Shown: positions 1-6,765 of the stretch, in pieces
How the letters are laid out: every line of letters starts with the position of its first letter
Numbering within the stretch: position 1 is the first letter of the stretch
Origin: Bacillota bacterium
GTDB lineage: Bacteria > Bacillota > Clostridia > Christensenellales > CAG-138
Assembly (NCBI GenBank): GCA_023393045.1
Contig: JAEWMV010000114.1
Location: forward strand, 1-15,743
Direction of reading: 5' to 3'
Length of the DNA stretch: 15,743 nt
Made by a program: the position numbers and the translations under genes
The notes under the pieces: generated by a model
The model's database searches: none
The model's input: only the letters and a program-made list of their open reading frames with translations
What the model was told of the DNA's origin: nothing

Positions 1-1
1 G

Positions 2-1024
2 GCTTGGCCGGACGAGGGCATCCGCCGCAGGGAACCTGCCGCTTTGGAGCGCTACAGCGGCCTTCTCGCGGAAGATATCGCCTTCTTCTCTTATATCCAG
101 TTTCAATTCTTTCGCCAGTGGAGAAACCTTCGCGCCTATGCGCATGAAAGAGGCATCCTCATCATGGGGGATATGCCCATCTACGTCGCGTTCGACTCGG
201 CGGATGTGTGGGCGCGCCCGGATTGCTTTTTGCTCGATGAAAACTTGAATCCCGTGGCCGTGGCGGGCGTGCCGCCGGATTATTTTTCCGCGTCGGGCCA
301 GCTCTGGGGCAACCCGCTCTATCGCTGGGACGATATGGAAAAGGACGGTTTTGCGTGGTGGCGCGCGCGCGCGGCGGGTGCTGCGCGGCTCTACGACGCG
401 CTTCGCATCGACCATTTCCGCGGCTTCGCGGGCTATTGGCGCGTGCCTTCGGAAGAAGCCACCGCCATCAACGGAAGCTGGGAAAAAGGCCCCGGCATGG
501 CGCTCGTCAGGGCGCTCAAGGAGGCCGCGCCGGAGTTGACCTTCATCGCGGAGGATTTGGGCTGTCTGGACGACGCGGCGCGCGCGCTCGTCGAAGCGTC
601 CGGCTTCCCAAACATGAAGGTGCTGGAATTCGCTTTCGACCCGGCGGAGCTGAGCACGCACCTGCCCCACGCGCATACCGAAAACTGCGTCTGCTATTTG
701 GGCACGCACGACAATCCGCCTGTGCTTGCGTGGAGGGAGGAGGCCGCGCCAGAGGCCGTCGCCTTCGCAGAAGAATACCTTGGCCTGAACGAAGCCGAGG
801 GCTTCCATATGGGCATGCTGCGCGCGGGTATGACGAGCGCGGCCGGGCTTTTCATTGCCCAGATGCAGGATTATCTGGCTCTGGGGAAGGATAGCCGCGT
901 CAACACGCCGGGCACCTTGGGAAACAACTGGCGCTGGCGGCTCCTGCCCGGCCAGTGCGACGCGCGGCTCGCCAAAAGGATACGCCGCATGACGTACATG
1001 TACGGCAGGACGGACAAGCCGTGA
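2..1024 (+). CDS. malQ: 4-alpha-glucanotransferase (amylomaltase, GH77), 3' part
   Basis: Transfers alpha-1,4-glucan segments between maltodextrins in the cytoplasm, as part of glycogen/maltodextrin metabolism. The reading frame is open from base 2 with no start in keeping with the family; the TTG at 44 is internal, because the preceding codons (WPDEGIRRREP) continue the same domain. About 340 residues are present of a family length near 500, so the N-terminal third lies outside the window. The GH77 catalytic triad is visible: the nucleophile Asp in RIDHFRGF (codon 410-412), the acid/base Glu in IAEDLG (551-553) and the stabilising Asp in GTHDN (710-712). The segment after HDN reads PPVLAW rather than the more familiar DTxxGW, which I read as subfamily variation. 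NNWRWR near the C-terminus is also typical. No terminator is evident before the next promoter. Confidence 0.95.
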   Translation, partial: AWPDEGIRRREPAALERYSGLLAEDIAFFSYIQFQFFRQWRNLRAYAHERGILIMGDMPIYVAFDSADVWARPDCFLLDENLNPVAVAGVPPDYFSASGQLWGNPLYRWDDMEKDGFAWWRARAAGAARLYDALRIDHFRGFAGYWRVPSEEATAINGSWEKGPGMALVRALKEAAPELTFIAEDLGCLDDAARALVEASGFPNMKVLEFAFDPAELSTHLPHAHTENCVCYLGTHDNPPVLAWREEAAPEAVAFAEEYLGLNEAEGFHMGMLRAGMTSAAGLFIAQMQDYLALGKDSRVNTPGTLGNNWRWRLLPGQCDARLAKRIRRMTYMYGRTDKP

Positions 1025-1083
1025 ACGGAATTTGTTCGATTTCTGAGCAAAACGACTTCACGCATATTTCACGTTTTATCCAT

Positions 1084-1112
1084 TTGTTTGCCGAGGGAAA
1101 CGATGTTATAAT
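1084..1112 (+). promoter_or_regulatory. Sigma-70-type promoter of the sortase gene, extended -10
   Basis: TTGTTT at 1084-1089, a 17-base spacer, and a perfect TATAAT at 1107-1112 with an upstream TG (1104-1105), which makes an extended -10. The ATG of the sortase starts only 6 bases after the -10, at 1119, which is about where transcription should begin. No Shine-Dalgarno sequence lies between. A leaderless transcript is therefore predicted. Confidence 0.7.
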
Positions 1113-1118
1113 GATGCC

Positions 1119-1847
1119 ATGAGAAGGAAAAAAATCAACATACTTCTATATATAATCAGCGGGCTTTTGCTCGCTTCGGGCATATTCCTCGTGATTCGCC
1201 AATATGTGCTCATTCCCGGCGCCTATGTGCCGCCGGATCAGGACGTGGTCACCCCGCAGCCCACAACCTCGGGCATCGTCGAAATCACGCCCGATCCCAC
1301 GCCCTCCGTCACCGACATCGGCGCGCAGCCGGGCGCTACGCCCACGCCGACGCCCTACATACAGCCCATCCCCCTGCGCATTTATTTCATCGAGGACGAG
1401 ATCATGTGCGACATCGTGCCTGTGGGCCGCATCGAGGAGGGGGACAGGAAAGGGCAGATGGACACGGTGGAAGATGCCGACCTCAGCGCGTGGTATAAAG
1501 ACGGCCCCTCTCCGGGCGAGGTGGGCAACGCTCTCCTCAACGGACACAAGAGCCTCAACGGCAAGATCGGCCGCTTTTCGGTGCTCTGGAGCATGGAGAA
1601 GGGCGATTTGATCGCAATCGCTCTGGACACGGGCGCGGTGCGCTATTTCGCGGTGACGAGCGTGGACTTCTATCCGTATAACGACGTGCCCAAAAAGGTG
1701 ATGGATATGGAGAGCGAAACGCCGCGCATAACGCTCATCACCTGTTACGGCGATTTCGACAGCAGGATCGGCACCTCCGTGCAGCGCTGCGTGGTGGTCG
1801 CGGAGATGATCGCGGACGACGACCCGCGCATCAACCAGACAAAGTAG
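1119..1847 (+). CDS. Sortase family protein (membrane-anchored cysteine transpeptidase)
   Basis: Sortases cleave a sorting motif in exported proteins and join them to the cell wall or to a pilin. The 242-residue protein has a basic N-terminus and one membrane helix (about residues 8-26), then a Pro/Thr-rich linker with a TPTPTP stretch (about 45-85), then the sortase fold. The catalytic residues can be seen: His143 in NGHKS, Cys209 in TLITC, and Arg223 in QRCVVVAE. The segment AWYKDGPSPGEVGNALLNGH before the His resembles class E/F-like sortases more than class B, but I would not fix the class. It is a single-gene unit with its own promoter; no LPxTG-type substrate gene is in the window. ATG 1119 is chosen because it precedes the basic/hydrophobic N-terminus; there is no upstream ribosome binding site. 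Confidence 0.9.
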   Translation: MRRKKINILLYIISGLLLASGIFLVIRQYVLIPGAYVPPDQDVVTPQPTTSGIVEITPDPTPSVTDIGAQPGATPTPTPYIQPIPLRIYFIEDEIMCDIVPVGRIEEGDRKGQMDTVEDADLSAWYKDGPSPGEVGNALLNGHKSLNGKIGRFSVLWSMEKGDLIAIALDTGAVRYFAVTSVDFYPYNDVPKKVMDMESETPRITLITCYGDFDSRIGTSVQRCVVVAEMIADDDPRINQTK

Positions 1848-1887
1848 GCAAAAGCGCCTTAAACCGCAAATAATATATAACGCTTCC

Positions 1888-1921
1888 AAAGCGGCTCCCC
1901 ACCTGAATCGGGGGCTGCTTT
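1888..1921 (+). terminator. Probable hairpin terminator after the sortase gene
   Basis: AAAGCGGCTCCCC (1888-1900) pairs with GGGGGCTGCTTT (1910-1921) over 12 pairs with a single bulged T and one G-T wobble; the loop is 9 bases. The distal arm ends in TTT but the following bases are GCTTGCG, so the U-tract is weak. It lies about 40 bases after the sortase stop and before the next promoter. Confidence 0.5.
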
Positions 1922-1923
1922 GC

Positions 1924-1952
1924 TTGCGAAACGGCCGCAAAGGTGTTAAACT
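1924..1952 (+). promoter_or_regulatory. Putative promoter of the ycxB-like/tyrS unit
   Basis: TTGCGA (1924-1929), 17-base spacer, TAAACT (1947-1952) with an extended TG at 1944-1945. Each hexamer matches the consensus at 4 of 6. It begins 3 bases after the preceding hairpin and 33 bases before the next start codon. Confidence 0.45.
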
Positions 1953-1985
1953 ATCGCCATTAACCGACGAGGAGGCCGTGCCCGG

Positions 1986-2504
1986 ATGGAGATTGTGAAT
2001 ACCACCGCGTATACGCGGGATGCGGTGCTGGCTTTCCAGCGCTTCAATGCGCGGCTGCTCAAAAAAGCGCCGTGGAGCACATGGGCGCTCTTTGCGCTGC
2101 TCTTTGCCATGCTGCTCTTCGGCCTCGTGTATTCCATTGTGATCCGCGGCTGGATTTATCTCGCCCTCATCGCGCTGGGCCTGTTCGTGTTCGGGCGCAG
2201 GTTCTATTTTTTGATGCTTGCCCCCGCGCGCAAGTTTGACAAGGCGAGTTTTAAGGACATGGAGCAGAAATACGTCTTTGGCAAGCAGGGCTTCTCCATA
2301 TCCGCAGGGGCGGACGAGGCCAAGCGCCGCTATGAAGAGATACGCGCGGTGTACGAAACGCCGGACGCGTTCTACCTCTACTTCAACAGGGGGCAGGCGT
2401 TCATCGTCTCAAAAGGCGGCTTCACGCAGGGCGCCGCGGACGGCCTTCGCCGCAGGTTGATTGAAAAGCTAGGCGCGCGGCATTATGTCGATATCAAGCG
2501 ATAA
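1986..2504 (+). CDS. YcxB-like membrane protein of unknown function
   Basis: A 172-residue protein of the YcxB-like family, whose biochemical role is not known. Two adjacent membrane helices are visible (about residues 31-51 and 54-76) flanked by a short cytoplasmic N-terminus. The C-terminal soluble part (about 95-170) carries the family pattern: a YEEI core, then ETPDAFYLYF, then a lysine-centred FIVSKGGFT strand. Start ATG 1986 has a GGAGG at 1971-1975, 10 bases upstream. Its stop is 19 bases before the tyrS ATG with no terminator between, so the two are probably cotranscribed; I see no functional link between them. Family assignment rests on recognition of the C-terminal pattern. Confidence 0.75.
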   Translation: MEIVNTTAYTRDAVLAFQRFNARLLKKAPWSTWALFALLFAMLLFGLVYSIVIRGWIYLALIALGLFVFGRRFYFLMLAPARKFDKASFKDMEQKYVFGKQGFSISAGADEAKRRYEEIRAVYETPDAFYLYFNRGQAFIVSKGGFTQGAADGLRRRLIEKLGARHYVDIKR

Positions 2505-2523
2505 TCACCGGAGGTTTATTGAT

Positions 2524-3750
2524 ATGAAAAACGCATACGACATCCTATCCGAGCGCGGCTTTCTCAAGCAGTGCTCCCATCCGGAGGAGCTTCGCGAACT
2601 GATGGGGAAGGAAAAGCTGACCTTCTACATCGGCTTCGACCCCACGGCGGACAGTTTGCACATCGGCCACTATGTGGCGCTCATGACCATGGCGCACATG
2701 CAGCGCGCGGGGCACAGGCCCATCGTGCTGCTTGGCGCGGGCACGGCGGAAATCGGCGACCCATCGGGCAAAACGGACATGCGCCGCATGATGACCAGCG
2801 AGGAGCTTGACCACAACGCCGCCTGCTTCCAAAGGCAGATGGCGCGCCTGTTGGAGTTTGAGGGCGAAAACGCCGCCATCGTGGACAACAACGCAAATTG
2901 GCTAAGGCAGCTCAACTTCCTCGACTTCATGCGCGACATCGGCGTGCATTTTTCCGTCAACAGGATGCTCACCGCCGAATGCTACCGTCAGCGCATGGAG
3001 CGCGGCCTCACCTTCTTCGAGATGGGCTACATGCTCATGCAGAGCTATGACTTCCTCGTTTTGTACCAGAAGTACGGCTGCTGCCTGCAGATGGGCGGGG
3101 ACGACCAGTGGAGCAACATATTAAGCGGTGCGGATTTAATCCGCCGCAAGGAGCAGAAGCCTGCCTTCGCGCTCACCACCGCGCTTCTCACCACGAGCGA
3201 GGGCAAGAAGATGGGCAAAACCGAAAAAGGCGCGCTCTGGCTCGACCCCGCGCGCACGAGCGTGTTCGATTTCTATCAGTACTGGCGCAATGTGGACGAC
3301 GTGGATGTCGCCAACTGCATGCGGCTTTTGACCTTCCTTCCGCTCGAGGAGATCGCGGCGGATACCAAGGAGGGCGCGGACATCAACGCGGCAAAGCAGA
3401 AGCTCGCTTTCACCCTCACCGCGCAGGTGCACGGCGAGGAGGAGGCTGAAAAGGCCATGCAGGCCGCAAAGGCGCTCTTTGGCGGCGGCGGCAGCATCGA
3501 GCATATGCCCACGGTGACGCTCACAAAAGAGGACATCGAGGCAAGCGGCCTTCGCGTGACGGACCTGCTCGTTCTGGGCAAACTCGCGACGAGCAAGAGC
3601 GACGCGCGGCGCCAGATCGAGGGCGGCGGCGTGTTCATGGACGATGTGAAGGTGACGGACGTGTACGCCGTTGCGGATGGCGCCAAACTTCATGACGGAA
3701 TCATACTGCGCAAGGGGAAGAAGGGCTTCGTTCGAATAATTGAGAATTGA
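2524..3750 (+). CDS. tyrS: Tyrosine--tRNA ligase
   Basis: Class I aminoacyl-tRNA synthetase that activates tyrosine with ATP and charges tRNA-Tyr in the cytoplasm. The 408-residue length fits the bacterial TyrS family. Seen in order: YIGFDPTADSLHIGH with the HIGH motif (residues 46-49), tyrosine-pocket segment LQMGGDDQWSNI (about 188-199), the KMSKS-equivalent KMGKT (229-233), and a C-terminal S4-type RNA-binding domain (about 345-405, LLVLGKLATSKSDARRQIEGG). ATG 2524 is preferred over the in-frame ATG at 2485, which lies inside the preceding gene, because GGAGG at 2510-2514 sits 9 bases upstream and the protein then begins MKNAYDIL as in relatives. There is no upstream gap that could hold a T-box leader. 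The stop codon falls inside an AATTGAC sequence that begins the downstream repeat element. Confidence 0.97.
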   Translation: MKNAYDILSERGFLKQCSHPEELRELMGKEKLTFYIGFDPTADSLHIGHYVALMTMAHMQRAGHRPIVLLGAGTAEIGDPSGKTDMRRMMTSEELDHNAACFQRQMARLLEFEGENAAIVDNNANWLRQLNFLDFMRDIGVHFSVNRMLTAECYRQRMERGLTFFEMGYMLMQSYDFLVLYQKYGCCLQMGGDDQWSNILSGADLIRRKEQKPAFALTTALLTTSEGKKMGKTEKGALWLDPARTSVFDFYQYWRNVDDVDVANCMRLLTFLPLEEIAADTKEGADINAAKQKLAFTLTAQVHGEEEAEKAMQAAKALFGGGGSIEHMPTVTLTKEDIEASGLRVTDLLVLGKLATSKSDARRQIEGGGVFMDDVKVTDVYAVADGAKLHDGIILRKGKKGFVRIIEN

Positions 3751-3764
3751 CAATTATAGCTAAT

Positions 3765-4017
3765 AACTAATGGTGAATAGTGAATAACTATTTTGATTTG
3801 GCGGAGATTGCAGGGACAGCGGTCCTTTCGATGCGCCGGGGATACGACCTATCGATAATAGCAGGGGACGGCTTCTGCTTGTTCGGCGGGATACCGCCGG
3901 AAAGCGTGTCTCCCCTGTTCCGAACAAACAGAACTGTCCCCAACGCTTCTTAAAAACCGGCCCCGTAATTACGCCGCAGCGGTCGTTCCCCCAGCTATTC
4001 ACCATTCACTATTAGTT
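3765..4017. repeat. Small non-coding repeat element with imperfect terminal inverted repeats (MITE-like candidate)
   Basis: The 296-base gap between tyrS and the next gene holds no credible gene. Its edges are inverted copies of each other: the left end 3765-3789 (AACTAATGGTGAATAG...) matches the reverse complement of the right end 3993-4017 at 22 of 25 positions, and all three mismatches are transitions. Both ends are built from GTGAATA/GTGAATG heptamers. AATTGAC occurs just outside each end, as direct copies at 3745-3751 and 4020-4026. The ends are AT-rich while the interior is GC-rich and contains a further strong inverted repeat. This looks like a mobile or formerly mobile non-autonomous element. 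No transposase is encoded, and I cannot show a target duplication. Confidence 0.6.
3864..3941. repeat. REP/RAYT-like GGGGAC inverted repeat inside the repeat element
   Basis: The left arm at 3864-3886 (GGGGACGGCTTCTG...) and the right arm at 3920-3941 (...CAGAACTGTCCCC) are reverse complements except for one extra C and two transitions. Between them, CGGCGG (3884-3889) and CCGCCG (3894-3899) form a 6-bp stem with a GATA tetraloop. Palindromes beginning GGGGACRG and ending YTGTCCCC are, to my knowledge, often found beside IS200-like Y1 (RAYT) transposase genes; the link here is inference because no such gene is in the window. Confidence 0.6.
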
Positions 4018-4046
4018 GCAATTGACATAGCCAATAGCCAAGGTAT

Positions 4047-4673
4047 ATGGAACATTATGTTACCGTAAAACAACCTTCCTCAACGGAGGAGGTCATCAGC
4101 CGCTCGCGCTTCATCAGCCAATGCTTCCCCGCGAAGGATGAGGCGGCGGCGCTGGCACAGCTTGCCGCGGTGCGCGCGCAGTACCCCGATGCGCGCCACG
4201 TCTGCTACGCTTACCGCATCGGCGCGCGCGGGGAGACCGCGCGCTTTTCGGACGCGGGAGAGCCTTCCGGCACGGCGGGCATGCCCATATTCGAGGTGCT
4301 GCGCACGAACGGGGTCACGCACGCGCTCATTGCGGTCACGCGCTATTTCGGCGGCACGCTGCTTGGCACGGGCGGCCTCGCGCGCGCGTATGGCGGGGGC
4401 GCTGCCGAGGCGCTGCGGCTTGCGGGCAAAGTGGAGCGCATACCGGCCGCATTGTTTGAACTCTCGCTTGATTACGCGCGCTTTTCCGCGCTGGAAGGCT
4501 ATCTCAAAAAGGCCTGCCGTATAGATGGCGTGGAGTATACGGATTCCGTCCGCGTGCGCGCGGCAATCGCCGAAGAGGAGGCCGAAACGTTTCTTCGCGA
4601 AATCGCCGAGCGAAGCGACGGGCGCGCAAACGCGCGGCGCGCGGGCGAAGGCTTCATCGAGCGCGAAATTTAA
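4047..4673 (+). CDS. yigZ: YigZ/IMPACT family protein (UPF0029)
   Basis: A 208-residue cytoplasmic protein of the YigZ/IMPACT family; the eukaryotic relative modulates translation control by binding GCN1, while the bacterial role is unsettled. The N-terminal IMPACT domain is clear: SRSRFIS (18-24), DARHVCYAYRIG (48-59), FSDAGEPSGTAGMP (67-80) and TRYFGGTLLGTGGLARAYGG (98-117). The remaining about 80 residues match the smaller UPF0029 C-terminal domain. ATG 4047 gives the N-terminus typical of the family (YVTVK), but the only Shine-Dalgarno-like bases are AAGG three bases upstream, so translation initiation may be poor. The gene begins about 20 bases beyond the repeat element, so that element may have replaced its original upstream region. 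Confidence 0.93.
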   Translation: MEHYVTVKQPSSTEEVISRSRFISQCFPAKDEAAALAQLAAVRAQYPDARHVCYAYRIGARGETARFSDAGEPSGTAGMPIFEVLRTNGVTHALIAVTRYFGGTLLGTGGLARAYGGGAAEALRLAGKVERIPAALFELSLDYARFSALEGYLKKACRIDGVEYTDSVRVRAAIAEEEAETFLREIAERSDGRANARRAGEGFIEREI

Positions 4674-4701
4674 CAAAGCGCAAACAATTGCGCCCGCGCT
4701 A

Positions 4702-4730
4702 TGGAATAAAGGCCGCGCTTGCGGTATAAT
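4702..4730 (+). promoter_or_regulatory. Putative promoter of the CARDB-like surface protein
   Basis: A perfect TATAAT at 4725-4730 with a weak TGGAAT at -35 spacing (4702-4707, 17-base spacer). It lies between the yigZ stop and the ATG at 4763. Unlike the other promoters in the window it lacks the extended TG. Confidence 0.45.
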
Positions 4731-4762
4731 CAAATTTGGAATACACGCTGAAAGGCACAGGA

Positions 4763-6385
4763 ATGAACACACGCAAAATCACGGCGCTCTTCATATCGTT
4801 TTTCGTACTCCTGACGCTTGTTCCGTCATGGGCTTTTGCCGCGCAGTTCACCACTTCCGCGGACCCGACGTCGGTTCCGGCGGAGGGAGGCTCGGTCACG
4901 CTCGCCGTCACCATCTATAACGACGGGCAGTACCCCATGCAGAACATCGCCATCTCGAACAACGGCGTTTCGCTCTTTTCCGGCACCGCGGGCGCGGTCA
5001 TTGACCCAGAGCAGTCCATCACCTTCCAGCAGACGGTCACGGTGCCCGCCGCGCTTGTGGGACAACCCATCAATTTTGACGTATCCTGGACGGAGAACGG
5101 GGAGCCCAGGGCGGGTTCCTTTGCCGTCACCGTATTAAACGCAGGGGGGACGGCCTCCACGCTCACCGCCACGCGCACGACAAGCACATCGCAGGCCTCA
5201 TCGGGGGATACCATCACCCTCACCTACACGCTCGTCAACAACGGCGTATCGCCCGTCACGGGCGTCGCCATTACGGATAGGGAAATCGCGGGCAAGGAGC
5301 CCATGGTGAAGGACGTCACCGTGCAGCCCGGCGTGCCTTATGTTTACGTTTATACCTATACCATGGGCCGTTCCACGGTCACAAGCTCCCCCGTGATCAC
5401 CTTCACCCAGTCGGACGGCACCACGGGCACCCTCACCATTGAGGATAAGACGCTCGGCATGGTCAAGAGCAAGATATCCGTCGAGGTGCAGCAGGGCGCG
5501 GCTACGGCGGAGGGGCAGACCTTCAAGCTGATCCTCACCAACAACGGCAACCAGAAAATAAGCAAGATCAAGATCGCGGACGAGCTTGGCAACGCCGTCA
5601 CGGCGGAGGCCTTCGCCCTCGCCATAGGCGAGAGCACGAGTGTGAGCTACACCGTGCCCACCGACGGGGAGCGCAACGTGGTCTTTTCCATCACCGGCAT
5701 GGACGCCACGGGTACCTCTTATTCCGATCATACCCAAACATATGTGGTAAGAAAATACATCGACCCCTCGCTCGTGGGCATCAACTTTCGCGCGGAAGTA
5801 TCCGAGCCGCTCGACGCAACGGGCTCCATCTCCATCAACTTCTATGTGGAAAACGCGGGCAGCCTCGTCATGCAAAATCTCGTTTTGAGCGAGGCGCAAT
5901 ACGGCGTGCTCTACCAGCTTGCAAGCGTGCCGCAGGGCACGCAGTCCATCAACCAGCGCATGAGCGTGGACTCCCCGCGGGATTTGAGTTTTACGCTCGT
6001 GCTCGAGGACCCCTCCGGCAATCAGTACACCTACAACGCGTTTATCACCGCGGGTTATGTGGGCGTGGAACCGCAGGCGACGCCCACGCCCGATGTTGCC
6101 TCCGGGGACGGCGACCTTGTGGACGAGGTGGGCGGCTCCATCTCAAGCGCGCTTCGCACGGTGCTCATCGTGCTCATCGTGCTCACCTGCATCGCGGGTG
6201 TAGCGCTCATACTCTTGGGCGCATTGGAAAAAGAGGAACGCCGCCGCCTTGCGCGCCGCAGGGCCATGCGTGAGAGGAAGCTTCGCGCCCAGCTCGAAGG
6301 GGGCGCGGCCCTTCCCCCCAACGCCCTTCCCCCCAACGGCATGCGCGCGGGGCCGGACGAAACGCGGCGGATACCGCGTCAGTGA
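4763..6385 (+). CDS. Secreted, membrane-anchored protein with CARDB/DUF11-like beta-sandwich repeats
   Basis: A 540-residue envelope protein of unknown function. It starts with a Sec signal peptide (residues 1-28, cleavage expected after AFA or AFAA). Four beta-rich repeats of about 100 residues follow (about 29-126, 131-232, 236-331, 334-433), each with the CARDB/DUF11-like signature of a divergent sequence followed by a VxNNG or VENAG turn and a conserved hydrophobic pattern (IYNDGQYPM, LVNNGVSPV, LTNNGNQKI, VENAGSLVM). A short PTP linker leads to one membrane helix (about 463-487) and a strongly basic cytoplasmic tail (ERRRLARRRAMRERK). This architecture resembles COG1361-type S-layer-like proteins. 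The tail is not an LPxTG anchor, so it is not an evident sortase substrate. ATG 4763 follows an AAAGG at 4751-4755 and gives the signal peptide; an upstream TTG at 4736 lies at the predicted transcript start. Confidence 0.8.
   Translation: MNTRKITALFISFFVLLTLVPSWAFAAQFTTSADPTSVPAEGGSVTLAVTIYNDGQYPMQNIAISNNGVSLFSGTAGAVIDPEQSITFQQTVTVPAALVGQPINFDVSWTENGEPRAGSFAVTVLNAGGTASTLTATRTTSTSQASSGDTITLTYTLVNNGVSPVTGVAITDREIAGKEPMVKDVTVQPGVPYVYVYTYTMGRSTVTSSPVITFTQSDGTTGTLTIEDKTLGMVKSKISVEVQQGAATAEGQTFKLILTNNGNQKISKIKIADELGNAVTAEAFALAIGESTSVSYTVPTDGERNVVFSITGMDATGTSYSDHTQTYVVRKYIDPSLVGINFRAEVSEPLDATGSISINFYVENAGSLVMQNLVLSEAQYGVLYQLASVPQGTQSINQRMSVDSPRDLSFTLVLEDPSGNQYTYNAFITAGYVGVEPQATPTPDVASGDGDLVDEVGGSISSALRTVLIVLIVLTCIAGVALILLGALEKEERRRLARRRAMRERKLRAQLEGGAALPPNALPPNGMRAGPDETRRIPRQ
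6309..6338 (+). repeat. Two-copy 15-bp perfect tandem repeat in the surface-protein tail
   Basis: CCCTTCCCCCCAACG occurs at 6309-6323 and again at 6324-6338, coding the duplicated ALPPN in the cytoplasmic tail. Two runs of six C make this a likely slippage site. The copy number is in frame (15 bp), so variation would lengthen the tail without breaking it. Confidence 0.85.
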
Positions 6386-6402
6386 TTTTAACTTAAAAAA
6401 CA

Positions 6403-6431
6403 GGCGAAGCGGCAAAAATGCATGCTTCGCC
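6403..6431 (+). terminator. Hairpin, probable terminator of the surface-protein gene
   Basis: GGCGAAGC (6403-6410) and GCTTCGCC (6424-6431) form a perfect 8-bp stem with a 13-base loop, 17 bases after the stop codon. The following sequence is ATTTATATAC, which is U-rich but not a strong U-tract. Confidence 0.55.
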
Positions 6432-6626
6432 ATTTATATACAAAAATCTTATGCACAAAATTTTTGAGGCGCATATCTGACGCGGCGCTTTTGCCGCACG
6501 ATCCCCCGCGGCGCGGCAAGGCTGCAAAACTGTTTCTTTTTGCCGGATTTTAAGGGTTTCTATTGAAGTAATCTTATGATGGCCGCTGCGGATTGAAATT
6601 TTGCGCCAAAAGTTTTTCATACTCTG

Positions 6627-6655
6627 TTTACATTTCACTGAATATTTGGTAGAGT
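6627..6655 (+). promoter_or_regulatory. Putative promoter of the NhaC-type antiporter gene
   Basis: TTTACA (6627-6632), 17-base spacer, TAGAGT (6650-6655) with an extended TG at 6647-6648. A start near 6662 would give a leader of about 100 bases. The rest of the gap 6432-6626 holds no gene that I can support; it contains competing GCGGC/GCCGC stems around 6482-6545. Confidence 0.5.
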
Positions 6656-6704
6656 AGTTACGTAGCAATATCGTCTCTATGCACCCGTAAAAAATAGAAT
6701 TTGT

Positions 6705-6742
6705 TTTCCCTGTCCGGGGAAATATGCGGCTGCTTTCGCCGC
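6705..6742 (+). promoter_or_regulatory. Two small hairpins in the antiporter leader
   Basis: TTTCCC/GGGAAA (6705-6710 and 6717-6722, 6-base loop) is followed by GCGGC/GCCGC (6726-6730 and 6738-6742, 7-base loop), which ends 9 bases before the AGGAGG at 6752-6757. No known riboswitch consensus is recognised. The structure could affect mRNA stability or ribosome access, but this is speculative. Confidence 0.35.
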
Positions 6743-6765
6743 AAATATAATAGGAGGCATTGTAC

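Noticed and set aside
44..1024. TTG at 44 as the start of malQ
   Set aside because: The frame is open upstream and the preceding residues belong to the same GH77 domain; the product would lack the N-terminal third.
1146..1940. 264-codon minus-strand open frame over the sortase
   Set aside because: Low-complexity H/R/D/A composition and no ribosome binding site; the + strand sortase has all catalytic residues.
2505..2523. T-box leader for tyrS
   Set aside because: Only 19 bases separate tyrS from the preceding gene; there is no room for a specifier stem and terminator/antiterminator.
3760..4005. 81-codon minus-strand open frame in the tyrS-yigZ gap
   Set aside because: It lies wholly within the inverted-repeat element, has no recognisable domain, and its ends are the heptamer repeats.
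4022..4049. TTGACA-16-TATATG as a promoter for yigZ, reading out of the repeat element
   Set aside because: The -10 would overlap the start codon and transcription would begin inside the conserved N-terminus; a chance TTGACA within the AATTGAC repeat is more likely.
4678..4693. GCGCAA/TTGCGC hairpin after yigZ as a terminator
   Set aside because: A perfect 6-bp stem, but followed by CCGCGC with no U-tract; too weak to call.
4763..6385. Surface protein as substrate of the nearby sortase
   Set aside because: Its C-terminus has a long basic cytoplasmic tail and no LPxTG-like motif before the membrane helix; both proteins merely share a PTP-rich linker.
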